From Pseudoxanthomonas koreensis_A (GTDB taxonomy: Bacteria; Pseudomonadota; Gammaproteobacteria; Xanthomonadales; Xanthomonadaceae): a stretch of 64,000 nt of DNA. A model generated the notes under the pieces. It searched no databases and was not told the DNA's origin. It was given only the letters and a program-made list of their open reading frames with translations. The position numbers and the translations under genes were made by a program. The stretch is taken from positions 1,054,001 through 1,118,000 of the forward strand of contig NZ_CP169056.1 of the NCBI RefSeq assembly GCF_041890415.1, in the 5' to 3' direction. Shown here in pieces: positions 25,888 through 35,198 of this stretch. The stretch's first letter is position 1. The number at the start of each line of letters is the position of its first letter.

Positions 25888-26799
25888 TCAGCGTGGCGCC
25901 GGGGCCGTGCCGTCCCAGGTACGCAGTGCGCTTTCCAGTGCGCGCAGTGCCGCCGGCACGTGCTGGGCATCCAAGTGGGTGGCGTCGTCCAGCGGGCTGT
26001 GGATCACCTGCATCACCTTGGGCGCCTGCAACGGCGGGCGCCCGGCGAACACGTCCAGGATCCCGGCGATCTCGTCGCCCCCCACCAGCGAGAACGATAC
26101 CGCCGGCCAGCCGGCCTGGAGGAAGGCGCGGTGATCGGTGGGCGGATATTCCTGGCCCGCCTGCAGGCCGATGCCTTCGGCGGTGCTGGCGCGGCGCAGC
26201 GCGTCCACCAGCGGGTGGGCGGCATCGGGCGTCATCATCCACAGGGTGTTGCCCCAGCCGAACACGTCGAAGTTCACGTACAGCGCCGGCTGTTCCTGGC
26301 CGGCTGCGGCCACCCACGCGCGCGAGCCGAGCAGGCCGTGCTCCTCCAGGTCCCAGAACGCCAGCTTTACCCGATGCGCGGCCAGCGGGGCGGCCTGCAG
26401 CGCCTGCGCCAGTTGCAGCACGGCGGCCACGCCCGATGCGTTGTCGGTGGCACCGTGGCCGACGTCGACGCGGTCGTAGTGGGCGCCGATCAGCAGCAAC
26501 GGCGCGGCGGCGTCGCCGCCCAGCGTGGCCACCAGGTTGCGTCCGCGCTTTCCGTCCGATTCGAATTCGTGCACCTGCCAGGCAATCCCCAGCGCGTCCA
26601 GGCGGTCGGTGATTGCCGCCGCGCGTGCGCGTGCGTCGGCACCGTCGCTGATCCGCACCACTTGCGCCTGCCACGCGTGGCCGGTATCGCTGCGCGGCGC
26701 ATCGGCGGTGGCCGAAAGCGGAGCCAGCGCGGCGGTTGCCAGCAACAGGCCGAGCAGGGTGCGGATGCGCGCGTTGCGCAACGGTACGGTCGGATTCAT
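25888..26799 (-). CDS. secreted M28-family zinc peptidase
   Basis: A 303-residue preprotein with an N-terminal signal peptide (cleavage near 'SATADA') and an aminopeptidase-type M28 domain. Metal and catalytic residues are visible in order: 'GAHYD', 'GATDNASGVAA', 'WDLEEHGLLGS' (catalytic Glu pair), 'VNFDVFG' and a late His in 'VIHSPLDD'. Two zinc ions would be bound. It probably cleaves amino acids from peptides in the periplasm or medium. ATG 26799 has GAGGAAG at good spacing. Confidence 0.88.
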   Translation of the reverse strand: MNPTVPLRNARIRTLLGLLLATAALAPLSATADAPRSDTGHAWQAQVVRISDGADARARAAAITDRLDALGIAWQVHEFESDGKRGRNLVATLGGDAAAPLLLIGAHYDRVDVGHGATDNASGVAAVLQLAQALQAAPLAAHRVKLAFWDLEEHGLLGSRAWVAAAGQEQPALYVNFDVFGWGNTLWMMTPDAAHPLVDALRRASTAEGIGLQAGQEYPPTDHRAFLQAGWPAVSFSLVGGDEIAGILDVFAGRPPLQAPKVMQVIHSPLDDATHLDAQHVPAALRALESALRTWDGTAPAPR

Positions 26800-26899
26800 G
26801 CGGGGCTTCCTCGGGAGACGGCCGAAGTATGCACCCTGGCTGCTTGCCCTGGAGCCGTGGCCGGGACTAGTCTGGCCTGGGACATACCGAGGGAGCGGC

Positions 26900-27547
26900 A
26901 TGACCATTCGTGTTTTTCTGGTGGATGACCATGCGCTGGTCAGGACGGGCCTGCGCATGATCCTGTCGGCCGAGACCGACATCGAGGTGGTCGGCGAGGC
27001 CGAAAGCGGCGAGGAGGCACTGCCGCTGGTGCGCAAGCTGGAGCCCGACGTGGTGTTGTGCGACCTGCACCTGCCCGGCATCAGCGGGCTGGAGGTGACC
27101 GAGCGCATCGTGCGCAGCGGGCTGCAGGCGCGGGTGCTGGTCGTATCGGTGCTGGAGGACGGGCCATTGCCCAAGCGCCTGCTCGACGTGGGCGCCCACG
27201 GCTACGTGGGCAAGGGCGGTGATGCACGCGAACTGCTGCGCGCGGTGCGTGACGTGGCCCGCGGCCGGCGTTGCCTGGGCAGGAGCATTGCCGAGAACAT
27301 CGCACTTGCCAGCGTCGATGGTGAAGGTTCGCCGTTCGACCAGCTTTCCACGCGCGAACTGGAAGTGGCGATGCTGCTGGTGCAGGGCCTGCGCCAGGAC
27401 ACCATCGCCCGGCGCCTGAGCCTCAGTGCCAAGACCATCAACACGCACAAGTCGCGGCTGTTCGAGAAGCTTGGCGTGCAGGACACCATCGCCCTGGCAC
27501 GCCTGGCCACCCGCTACGGGCTGATGGATCCGGGCAGCTCGCTGTAG
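26900..27547 (+). CDS. gacA: GacA/UvrY-like response regulator (LuxR/NarL family)
   Basis: A 215-residue two-domain regulator. The receiver has the acidic pocket 'VDDHALVRTG', phosphoacceptor Asp in 'VVLCDLHLPGISG', and the conserved Lys in 'GYVGKGGDARELL'. The LuxR helix-turn-helix is 'LSTRELEVAMLLVQGLRQDT...LSAKTINTHKSRLFEKL', followed by 'ARLATRYGLMD' as in GacA and UvrY. GacA activates CsrA/RsmA-antagonist small RNAs in response to the GacS/BarA kinase. Neither the kinase nor uvrC (the usual gacA neighbour) is present here, so orthology is likely but not certain. GGGAGCG precedes ATG 26900. Confidence 0.75.
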   Translation: MTIRVFLVDDHALVRTGLRMILSAETDIEVVGEAESGEEALPLVRKLEPDVVLCDLHLPGISGLEVTERIVRSGLQARVLVVSVLEDGPLPKRLLDVGAHGYVGKGGDARELLRAVRDVARGRRCLGRSIAENIALASVDGEGSPFDQLSTRELEVAMLLVQGLRQDTIARRLSLSAKTINTHKSRLFEKLGVQDTIALARLATRYGLMDPGSSL

Positions 27548-27634
27548 CGTTGCCGGTCAAACGGCCCGTGAGAACGGGACGTGTGCCGGCCGGGCGCACC
27601 TTCGCGGGTGCGCAATCCGGCCGGCAGTTGCCGG

Positions 27635-30600
27635 TCAGGCGTCCTGGTGCGGCTTGCCTTCGTTGGCGGCGGCGTTGGCCGCCTGCACCGCATGCGCATG
27701 CGGCTGCGTTGCATCGTCCCCGGCATCGTCGGCATCGTCGGCATCGCTGTCGTCGAGGTCGAGGTCGAGGTCGGTGTCGGCGGTCGCCGTGGCGGCAGGC
27801 GGATCCTGGGCCGGCATCTGCTCGAACAGGCTGGCGGTGGCGAACCGGGGTGCTGCAGGTGCCGGCTCGGCGGGTGCCTGGGCCACGCTGTTGCTGTCCG
27901 TGGCGGGAGCCGATGCCTCGACGCTTGCGGCTGCGACCGGCGGCGCGATGCCGGCATCACTGACGGCAATGGCGGCGGCATCGGCCGGCGCGAGGCTGGC
28001 TTCGGGCACAGGGTCGGCCGCGTTTCCAGCCGGAACCGGCTGGGCGGAACCGGGGGTCGCGGCGGCGGTGGATGCCGGCGCTTCTGCAACCGGATCGACA
28101 GACGGCACCGGGCCGGCATCCGCGACCTGGCGCGGGGCCTGGGTGGATGGTGCGGCATCGGTTTGCTGCGGCGAGGGTGCCGTTGCCGGCGGCGCGGGCT
28201 GGGCGACTGCAGTCATGACCGGTGAGGATGCGACCGGTGCGGACGCCGGCGCATCGGCCGCATTGCCTGCCGGAGCGTGGCCGGTTCCGGAGTGTGCATG
28301 GCCGGTGTCGGCCGCCGCAGTTGCGGGTGCGGCCTCGACGTCGGCCTGCCCGGCGCTCACCGCGGCGCGCGCAGGCTGTGCCGGGGCTGCTTCGGCCTTG
28401 GTGGCCGCGACCGGCGTCGGCGCGGGCGCTGCCGGCGCGGCGGGCACGATGTCGTCGAAGTCGAACTCCGGCTGGCCGGCGATGGTCGCTGCCTGGGTGG
28501 GCGCCTCGTCGGCACCCGATCCCGCATCGCTACCGTCGTGTTCGGCCTGCGTGCCTCCGGTCTCCTGGCCGTTGTCGGCCAGCGCCGCTGCGGACTCGCC
28601 ACCGCGACGACGGCGACGGCCGCCACGACGACCGCGACGACGGCGGCTGCTGCCGTCGGCCGTGGCGCCTTCGGCACCATCGTCCTGGTCGTCGCGCTCG
28701 TCCTGCGCGGTCTGCCCGGTGCTGCTGGTCGCGGCGGTCGCTGCCGGAAGTCCTGCGGCGGCGGGGATGGCTGCGGCGGTGCTCAGGGTGGCGGTGTCAT
28801 CCGCTGCGCCCTGGATCACGCTCGTTGCTGGCTCCTCGTCGCGCGAGCGCGGCGAAGGCTGCGCCTGCACCGGCCTTGCGGCAGGCGCAGTGGCGGCGAC
28901 ATCGGCCGCTGCGGCCACGGCCGGCTTGGGTGCGCGGCCCTGCTTCTGCGTGGAGGGCTGCGCATTCGCCGCGCCGCCACCCTTGGCCTGCTGCGCGCGC
29001 GGCTGCGACTGGCGCTCCTGCTTCTGTGCCTTCTGCGCCTGCTCGCCATTGCCGCCCTTGCGCTGCTTCTGGCCACGGTTGCCCTGGCCCTGCTGGCTGC
29101 CGCCGTCGCTGCGTGCATCGCGGCGCGGGCGATCGCTGCGGTTGCCGCGGCCTTCCCGGCTCGGACGCTCGGGCGGGGCGGCCGGGGCGGCCTCGGCCGC
29201 GCCGAACAGGCGCTTGAAGAACCCGATCACGCCACCGGCCGCCGCTTCCGGCGCCGCCGGGACGTGCGCGGCCACTGGCGCTGCGGCCGGCGCTTCCTCG
29301 CGCTCGTCACGGACCGGTGCCGGGCGCGGCGGGGCCACGCGGGTCACCGCCGGCGGCGGGATGTTGAGCTGGGACTTGGTCAGTGCATGCACCGGCAGCT
29401 TGCGCGGAGTGCCGCGCTGGTAACTGGGCCGGCCGCTGTCCTCGCCCAGTTCGTTCTCGCGCAGGCGGGTGACCTCGTAATGCGGGGTCTGCAACTGCTC
29501 GTCGGCAACGATGATGATCGGCGCGCTGTGGCGGGCCTCGATCTCGCGCAAGGCGCCGCGCTTCTCGTTGAGCAGGAAGTTGGCGATCTCCACCGGCGCC
29601 TGCACCAGCACCTGCCCGGTGCTCTCCTTCATCGCGTGCTCTTCGGCCACGCGGATGATCGACAGCGACAGCGACTCAACGCTGCGCATGCGGCCATGGC
29701 CTTCGCAGCGCGGGCACACGATCTGGCTGGATTCACCCAGGCTGGCGCGCAGGCGCTGGCGGCTCATCTCCAACAGGCCGAAGCGGCTGATCCGGCCGAG
29801 CTGGACCCGGGCGCGGTCGTACTTGAGCGAACCCTGCAGCCGGTCTTCGACCGCGCGCTGGTGCTTGGACGAGGACATGTCGATGAAATCGATCACCACC
29901 AGGCCGCCCAGGTCGCGCAGGCGCAACTGCCGGGCCACTTCCTCGGCCGCTTCCAGGTTGGTGTGGAACGCGGTTTCCTCGATGTCGCCGCCCTTGGTGG
30001 CGCGCGCGGAGTTGACGTCGATCGCGGTCAGGGCTTCGGTCTGGTCGATCACCAGCGCGCCGCCGGAGGGCAGGCGGATGGTGCGCTCGTAGGCGTTCTC
30101 GATCTGCGACTCGATCTGGAACCGGTTGAACAGCGGGATGTCGTCGGTGTAGGGCTTGAGCTTGCGCAGCGACTGCGGCATCACCTGTTCCATGAACTGG
30201 CGTGCGTCCTGGTACATCTCGTCGGTGTCGACCAGGATCTCGCCGATGTCGGCGCGCAGGTAGTCGCGCAGGGCGCGGATGATCAGCCGGCTTTCCTGGT
30301 AGATCAGGAACGGGGCCGGCTTGCTCAGCGCCGCCTCGGCGATCGCGCGCCAGGCCGCCAGCAGGTAGTCCAGGTCCCACTGCAGTTCTTCGGCGTCGCG
30401 GCCCACGCCGGCGGTGCGGATGATCACGCCCATGTCGTCGGGGATCTGCAGCGCATCCATGGCGCGCTTGAGTTCAGCGCGGTCCTCGCCCTCGATCCGC
30501 CGCGAGACGCCGCCGGCGGACGGCGAGTTCGGCATCAGCACCATGTAGCGGCCGGCCAGGGAGATGAACGTGGTCAGCGCCGCGCCCTTGTTGCCGCGCT

Positions 30601-30919
30601 CGTCCTTGTCGACCTGGACCACCACTTCCTGGCCCTCGCGCAGCAGCTCGCGGATGCCGGCCTTGTTCGGGTCGACACCGGCCTGGAAGTAGTCGCGGGA
30701 GATTTCCTTCAGCGGCAGGAAGCCGTGGCGCTCGGCGCCGTATTCGACGAAGGCCGCTTCCAGCGAGGGCTCGAGCCGGGTGATGCGGCCCTTGTAGATA
30801 TTGGACTTCTTCTGTTCCTTGGACGGCTGTTCGATGTCGATGTCGTACAGGGTCTGGCCATCGACGATGGCCACGCGCAGCTCTTCGGCCTGCGTGGCGT
30901 TGATCAGCATTCGCTTCAT
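27635..30919 (-). CDS. rne: ribonuclease E
   Basis: RNase E initiates most mRNA decay and processes rRNA and tRNA. The 1094-residue protein has a catalytic N-terminal half (S1 domain about 35-125, then RNase H-like and DNase I-like parts with the magnesium-binding 'TAIDVNSARATKG' and 'VVIDFIDM'). The zinc-link motif 'CPRCEGHG' holds the tetramer together. The C-terminal half is long, low-complexity, rich in Arg, Gln, Ala and Pro, and acidic at the end, forming the unstructured degradosome scaffold. ATG 30919 (MKRMLIN) has GAGGAACG upstream. rluC is divergent, the standard arrangement in gammaproteobacteria. Confidence 0.97.
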   Translation of the reverse strand: MKRMLINATQAEELRVAIVDGQTLYDIDIEQPSKEQKKSNIYKGRITRLEPSLEAAFVEYGAERHGFLPLKEISRDYFQAGVDPNKAGIRELLREGQEVVVQVDKDERGNKGAALTTFISLAGRYMVLMPNSPSAGGVSRRIEGEDRAELKRAMDALQIPDDMGVIIRTAGVGRDAEELQWDLDYLLAAWRAIAEAALSKPAPFLIYQESRLIIRALRDYLRADIGEILVDTDEMYQDARQFMEQVMPQSLRKLKPYTDDIPLFNRFQIESQIENAYERTIRLPSGGALVIDQTEALTAIDVNSARATKGGDIEETAFHTNLEAAEEVARQLRLRDLGGLVVIDFIDMSSSKHQRAVEDRLQGSLKYDRARVQLGRISRFGLLEMSRQRLRASLGESSQIVCPRCEGHGRMRSVESLSLSIIRVAEEHAMKESTGQVLVQAPVEIANFLLNEKRGALREIEARHSAPIIIVADEQLQTPHYEVTRLRENELGEDSGRPSYQRGTPRKLPVHALTKSQLNIPPPAVTRVAPPRPAPVRDEREEAPAAAPVAAHVPAAPEAAAGGVIGFFKRLFGAAEAAPAAPPERPSREGRGNRSDRPRRDARSDGGSQQGQGNRGQKQRKGGNGEQAQKAQKQERQSQPRAQQAKGGGAANAQPSTQKQGRAPKPAVAAAADVAATAPAARPVQAQPSPRSRDEEPATSVIQGAADDTATLSTAAAIPAAAGLPAATAATSSTGQTAQDERDDQDDGAEGATADGSSRRRRGRRGGRRRRRGGESAAALADNGQETGGTQAEHDGSDAGSGADEAPTQAATIAGQPEFDFDDIVPAAPAAPAPTPVAATKAEAAPAQPARAAVSAGQADVEAAPATAAADTGHAHSGTGHAPAGNAADAPASAPVASSPVMTAVAQPAPPATAPSPQQTDAAPSTQAPRQVADAGPVPSVDPVAEAPASTAAATPGSAQPVPAGNAADPVPEASLAPADAAAIAVSDAGIAPPVAAASVEASAPATDSNSVAQAPAEPAPAAPRFATASLFEQMPAQDPPAATATADTDLDLDLDDSDADDADDAGDDATQPHAHAVQAANAAANEGKPHQDA

Positions 30920-31341
30920 GGTGCGTTCCTCGCGCTCTACGCGCGGAACGCCGGGTGCTCGCGTCCTGGAATCCCGCCCATTCCCTGGCATGTGTGGCCG
31001 GGAAGCGCGGGTCTTGCCGTCCGTCGCGCAGGCGCGTCCGGAAGGATCGTTGTTTCCAGCGCTGCAACACCACGGCGGGCCGCGGGAGCGCTTTTTCCAT
31101 TGTTTTTGAGTACAGCAGGCCGGCGGCGCGGGCGCCGCACGGGACGTGTTCAGCTACCGGTGCTCTGACCCACCGGGCCATGGCCGGATTTGCCTGCAAG
31201 CCGCTAACATGGCCGCCCCGAGGGCGGTGGCCGCGCACTATGCCGGGATCGCGGGAAGCCGGGGCTTCTGGCCTGACAGCTTCTTCCAGCGGAATCAAAC
31301 CCTTACATTGCCGGCCGAGTCTAGCAGAAAATAAACCGCCA
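30920..31341. promoter_or_regulatory. divergent rne/rluC control region, probable long rne leader
   Basis: A 422-base gap with no gene. In E. coli the rne mRNA has a 361-base leader through which RNase E autoregulates its own message. The size of this gap and the divergent arrangement are consistent with the same control. No specific hairpin has been matched to the known leader, so the regulatory assignment is by analogy only. Confidence 0.4.
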
Positions 31342-32325
31342 ATGACCGATACCGATCCAGCCCGGTCCGTCGCCCGCGCCCACACCGTCAAGGTGCCCGA
31401 AGACCGCGAGGGCCAGCGCCTGGACAACTTCCTGCTGGGCCAGCTCAAGGGCGCCCCGCGCAGCCTGGTGTACAAGCTGGTGCGCAGCGGCCAGGTGCGG
31501 GTCAACGGCGGCCGGGCCAAGGCCGAACGCAAGCTGGCCGGCGGCGACGAAGTGCGGATCCCCCCGGTGCGGCTGGGCGACGAAGCCGAGCGCGGCACCC
31601 CCGCCCCCGGCCTGCTGCAGCGGATCGAGGCCGCCATCGTGTTCGAGGATGCCCGCCTGCTGGTGCTGGACAAGCCCTCCGGCGTGGCCAGCCACGGCGG
31701 CAGCGGGATCAGCTTCGGCGCGATCGAGACCCTGCGGGCGCTGCGTCCAGGCCAGACCCTGGAACTGGCCCATCGCCTGGACCGGGACACATCCGGGGTG
31801 CTGGTGATGGCCAAGAAGCGCTCGGCCCTGGCCGAATTGCAGGCCCTGATGCGCGATGGCGGAAGCGGCGGCGGCATTCGCAAGCGCTACCTGGCGCTGC
31901 TGGCCGGGCGCATGCCCGACGGCACCATGAGCGTGGACGCCCCACTGCACGTGGGCCTGCGCCAGGGCGGCGAGCGCCACGTGCAGGTGGCGACCTCGAT
32001 CAAGGGCGTGGACGGCAAGCCTTCGCTGAGCCATTTCAAGCTGCTGGAACGGCGCGGCGGCCAGTCCTATTGCGAAGTCCGGATCGAAACCGGCCGCACC
32101 CACCAGATCCGCGTGCACGCGCAGCACATCGGCCATCCCGTGGCCGGCGACGACAAGTACGGTGATCCCGAAGCCAACCGCCGCTTGCGCGACAAGGCCG
32201 GACTGCGGCGGCTGTTCCTGCACGCCGCCTCGCTGGAGTTCGCACTGGACGACGGACGCACCCCGTACACCATCAGCGCCCCGCTGGCCCCCGAACTGCG
32301 CGAAGTGCTCGACCACCTGGACTGA
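31342..32325 (+). CDS. rluC: 23S rRNA pseudouridine synthase (955/2504/2580)
   Basis: A 327-residue RluA-family enzyme. An N-terminal S4 RNA-binding domain ('RLDNFLLGQLKGAPRSLVYK') precedes the catalytic domain. The active-site Asp lies in 'LAHRLDRDTSGVLVMAKK', with 'GRTHQIRVHAQHIGHPVAGD' completing the fold. It isomerises uridines in 23S rRNA helices. Position opposite rne supports RluC rather than RluD. ATG 31342 gives the normal length. Confidence 0.95.
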   Translation: MTDTDPARSVARAHTVKVPEDREGQRLDNFLLGQLKGAPRSLVYKLVRSGQVRVNGGRAKAERKLAGGDEVRIPPVRLGDEAERGTPAPGLLQRIEAAIVFEDARLLVLDKPSGVASHGGSGISFGAIETLRALRPGQTLELAHRLDRDTSGVLVMAKKRSALAELQALMRDGGSGGGIRKRYLALLAGRMPDGTMSVDAPLHVGLRQGGERHVQVATSIKGVDGKPSLSHFKLLERRGGQSYCEVRIETGRTHQIRVHAQHIGHPVAGDDKYGDPEANRRLRDKAGLRRLFLHAASLEFALDDGRTPYTISAPLAPELREVLDHLD

Positions 32326-32869
32326 TACCGCCCGCGCAACAGGCAACACAGGCGTCCGCACCATGCCAGCGTTCGCCGGCAAGACCGGCTCCTACAAAGG
32401 TGGACCTGGCTCGTCACCGAAGTGCACATGGATAGGATGAGCCGCGCCCCGGTAAACGCAGGTGTCGCCGCCGCCAACATGCCGTTGCCGTCAGATCGTT
32501 CCGAAGGCACATCCCGTGACGCTCGCGCGTCCGTTGTCCAGCGCGGATTGGGCGCAAGAGGCGCATGGAGGCGTCCCGTCCCAGTCAATCAGGGGGGCGC
32601 CGCCATGTTGTTGCCGTCAGGTCGTTCCGAAGGCACATCCCGCGACGCCCGCGCGTCCGTTGTCCAGCGCGGGTGGGGCGCAAGTGGCACATGGATGTGC
32701 CACGGCCCTGAGTAAAGACAGGATGTCGTCCCGAAGGGTGCGCCCCATCCGCGCTGGACGACGGACTCCCTCCGGAGCTACGCATCCTGCCGTTGCCGTT
32801 GCAGTTGCAGTTGCAGTTGCAGTTGCCGTTGAAGCCGCCGTTGAAGCCGCAGCCCTCAGCCGCAGCTCG
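32326..32869. repeat. intergenic repeats: REP arm, 126-base tandem pair, hexamer array
   Basis: No supported gene in 544 bases. A REP arm of the GGTCTTGCCGGC subtype lies at 32371-32396. A segment of about 85 bases starting GTTGCCGTCAG is present at 32484 and again at 32610, and part of it reappears inverted near 32720-32775. A short tandem array then follows: GTTGCC, four GTTGCA units (32798-32821), GTTGCC and GTTGAA. Stop-free frames over this DNA are not credible genes. Confidence 0.8.
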
Positions 32870-33679
32870 TCACCACTTGAACAGCACCAGGCTCAGGGCC
32901 AGCACACCCATGCCGCTGACCAGACCATAGACCGTCTCGTGGCCCTTCGCATAGCGCTTGGCCGCCGGCAGCAACTCATCGATCGCCAGGAACACCATCA
33001 CCCCCGCGATCACCCCGAACACCGCACCGAACACCGCCTCGGACAACATGCTCGACAACAAACCGTAGCCGATCACCGCACCCACCGGCTCGGCCAGGCC
33101 CGACAGCAAACTGGCCACGAACGCATAACGCTTGCTGCCCGTGGCGTAGTACACCGGCACCGCGATGGCGATGCCCTCCGGAATATTGTGGATGGCGATT
33201 GCGAAGGCCAGCGGCAGACCCACCGCCGGATTTTCCAGCGTCGCGAAGAACGTGGCCAGACCCTCCGGAAAATTGTGCGCCGTGATCGCCACGGCCGTCA
33301 TCAACCCCACCCGGCGCACATACTCACGGTTCTGCTCGCGCAGCGCCGGATCGTCGGTGGTCAGGCTGTCGTGCGGGTTGGGCACCAGCCGGTCGATCAA
33401 CATGATCAGCACCATCCCCGCCAGGAACGCGAATGTCGCCAGCGCAAATCCCGTGCGCGCATCGTAGGCCAGCGTGAACGATGCGATCGACTTGTTGAGG
33501 ATCTCCGACAGCGACACATAGACCATCGCACCACCGGCGAAGGCCAGGCCGAACGCCAGCAGCCGCGGATTGGGCCCGCGGGCGAAGATCACCAGCAGGC
33601 TGCCCAGGCCGGTGGCCAGGCCGGTGGCCAGCGTGACCGCCAACGCGGCCAGGACATTGGGCGTGGAAATTTCGACCAT
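32870..33679 (-). CDS. zupT: ZIP-family zinc/divalent metal importer
   Basis: ZupT is an inner-membrane importer of zinc, iron and other divalent metals. The 269-residue protein has eight predicted helices. The binuclear metal site is formed by 'ITAHNFPEGLATFF' on helix 4 and 'IAIHNIPEGIAIAVP' on helix 5. A short polar loop with 'NPHDSLTTDDP' lies between helices 3 and 4. No Zur box is recognised upstream. Confidence 0.95.
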   Translation of the reverse strand: MVEISTPNVLAALAVTLATGLATGLGSLLVIFARGPNPRLLAFGLAFAGGAMVYVSLSEILNKSIASFTLAYDARTGFALATFAFLAGMVLIMLIDRLVPNPHDSLTTDDPALREQNREYVRRVGLMTAVAITAHNFPEGLATFFATLENPAVGLPLAFAIAIHNIPEGIAIAVPVYYATGSKRYAFVASLLSGLAEPVGAVIGYGLLSSMLSEAVFGAVFGVIAGVMVFLAIDELLPAAKRYAKGHETVYGLVSGMGVLALSLVLFKW

Positions 33680-33726
33680 GGATCAGGCGTCTTCCTTGAA
33701 CGGATGCGGGCGGAGCAAGCGTGCCG

Positions 33727-34146
33727 TCAGGGCGCGCGGCCGGCATCCAGCGCGAAGCAGGCGTCCGGCCGCACCGCCGGCGCGGTGAAGTTCACCGGCA
33801 CCTGGATCACCTGCGGCACGGCCTGGCCGGCGCGGGTGGCGGCGCGGAACTTCCAGCCCTGCACGGCCTTGCGTGCCAGCCGGTCCAGCTCGTCGTTGCC
33901 ACTTCCGCGGGTCAGCACGATGCGGGTGGGGCTGCCTTCCGCACCCACCGTCACCTGGAGCACGCTTTGCCCGCCCACGCCGGCACACGCCAGGGCCAGC
34001 GGGTACTCCGGTGGCGAGGTTTCCACCGCGGCCACGGGCGTGGAACGCGGAACCGGCGGCGCATTGCCGGTGTCGCCGCTGCAGCCGGCGGCAAGCGCAC
34101 AGCACAGCAGTGCGGCAATCGTCGCGAAGGTGGGGTGTCCGGCCAT
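33727..34146 (-). CDS. lipoprotein with a TonB C-terminal-like domain
   Basis: A 139-residue lipoprotein precursor with a lipobox 'ALAAGC' (C at about 22) and a C-terminal region matching the TonB C-terminal fold ('YPLALACAGVGGQSVLQVTV', 'ARKAVQGWKF', 'QVIQVPVNFT'). Such small TonB-like proteins are abundant in xanthomonads and lack the membrane anchor that couples TonB to ExbBD, so a structural or signalling role is more likely than energy transfer. ATG 34146 has GAGG at ideal spacing. ATG 34155, overlapping the upstream stop as ATGA, is an alternative. It probably shares a transcript with phhB. Confidence 0.72.
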   Translation of the reverse strand: MAGHPTFATIAALLCCALAAGCSGDTGNAPPVPRSTPVAAVETSPPEYPLALACAGVGGQSVLQVTVGAEGSPTRIVLTRGSGNDELDRLARKAVQGWKFRAATRAGQAVPQVIQVPVNFTAPAVRPDACFALDAGRAP

Positions 34147-34151
34147 CGGGT

Positions 34152-34496
34152 TCATTCCTCGAGCAATGCCGCGGCCCTGGCCGCACAGATAAAGTCGTTT
34201 TCGCTCAGCCCCCCGACATCATGGGTGGAGTAACGCACCACGCAGCGGTCGTAGTGCACGCCCAGGTCGGGATGGTGGTCCTGGCGGTGGGCGACCCATG
34301 CCAGGGCATTCACGAAGGCGATGGTGCGGTGGTAGTCCTTGAAACGGAACGTGCGCACCAGTGCACGGCCGTCCTCGGCCAGCTCCCAGCCGGGCACCTG
34401 CGGCAGCAACTCGGCGGTGCGGGCCTGGCCGAGGCGGTGCCCGTGGCCTTGCCGGGGCGTGCAGTGGGCCTGTGCCAATGGGATCAGGTCGGACAT
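34152..34496 (-). CDS. phhB: pterin-4a-carbinolamine dehydratase
   Basis: A 114-residue protein that dehydrates 4a-hydroxytetrahydrobiopterin, recycling the cofactor of phenylalanine hydroxylase. The conserved stretch is 'FRFKDYHRTIAFVNALAWVA' followed by 'HHPDLGVHYDRCVVRYSTHD', which contains the catalytic His residues. phhA is not in the window. The gene overlaps or adjoins the TonB-like lipoprotein gene. Confidence 0.92.
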   Translation of the reverse strand: MSDLIPLAQAHCTPRQGHGHRLGQARTAELLPQVPGWELAEDGRALVRTFRFKDYHRTIAFVNALAWVAHRQDHHPDLGVHYDRCVVRYSTHDVGGLSENDFICAARAAALLEE

Positions 34497-34573
34497 GGTG
34501 TGCCTCCAGGAGCCTGGCTGAACAGGCGGACGGACTGTTGCGCCAAGGCAGCGGACCGTTGCCGGGTCAGGGC

Positions 34574-34579
34574 TAGAAT
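34574..34579 (+). promoter_or_regulatory. -10 box (TAGAAT) of nfuA
   Basis: TAGAAT ends six bases before ATG 34586, which implies a leaderless transcript. No ribosome-binding site lies between. Confidence 0.5.
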
Positions 34580-34585
34580 ACCCGC

Positions 34586-35182
34586 ATGATCAACATTTCC
34601 GACACCGCGCAGGCCCATTTCCGCAAGCTGATCGAACGCGAGGCGATTCCCGGCCTGGGCGTGCGCCTGAGCGCGGCCGACCCCGGGACCTCGCGCGCCG
34701 ATGCGCGGCTCGAGTTTGCCGAGCCAGCCGAATTATCCGGTGACGAGTGGGCGGTGGACTGTGAAGGTTTCACCTTGTACGTCGCCGCCGACAGCGTGCA
34801 ATGGCTGGACGGGGCCGAGATCGACTACGTGCAGCAGGGTGCCGGCGCGCAGCTGACCATCCGCGCGCCGAAGATCAAGGGCGAGGCGCCCGGGGCGGCC
34901 GCGTCGCTGGTCGAGCGCGTGCGCTGGGTCATGGAGAACGAGGTCAATCCGCAGCTTGCCTCCCACGGCGGCCGCGCCACGGTGCAGGAGGTTTCGGCCG
35001 ACGGCGTGGTGATCCTGCGCTTCGGCGGCGGTTGCCACGGCTGCGGCATGGCCGATGTCACCCTCAAGCAGGGCATCGAGAAGACCCTGATCGCGCGGGT
35101 GCCCGGCGTGACCGCGGTGCGCGACGCCACCGACCACGACACCGGCTCGGCACCGTACATGCCGCGCGGCACCTCCGCCTGA
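34586..35182 (+). CDS. nfuA: iron-sulfur cluster carrier NfuA
   Basis: NfuA receives [4Fe-4S] clusters from Isc/Suf machinery and hands them to target enzymes, especially under oxidative stress. The 198-residue protein has a degenerate A-type carrier domain at the N-terminus (no cysteines in the usual positions) and an Nfu domain at the C-terminus with the cluster-binding pair C150 and C153 in 'GGCHGCGMADVTLK'. This fusion is the standard gammaproteobacterial form. Confidence 0.95.
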   Translation: MINISDTAQAHFRKLIEREAIPGLGVRLSAADPGTSRADARLEFAEPAELSGDEWAVDCEGFTLYVAADSVQWLDGAEIDYVQQGAGAQLTIRAPKIKGEAPGAAASLVERVRWVMENEVNPQLASHGGRATVQEVSADGVVILRFGGGCHGCGMADVTLKQGIEKTLIARVPGVTAVRDATDHDTGSAPYMPRGTSA

Positions 35183-35198
35183 ACCCCACGGTGCGCCG

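Noticed and set aside
28277..31168. 963-codon open frame on the plus strand
   Set aside because: Antisense to rne. The low-complexity translation reflects the rne C-terminal scaffold read backwards.
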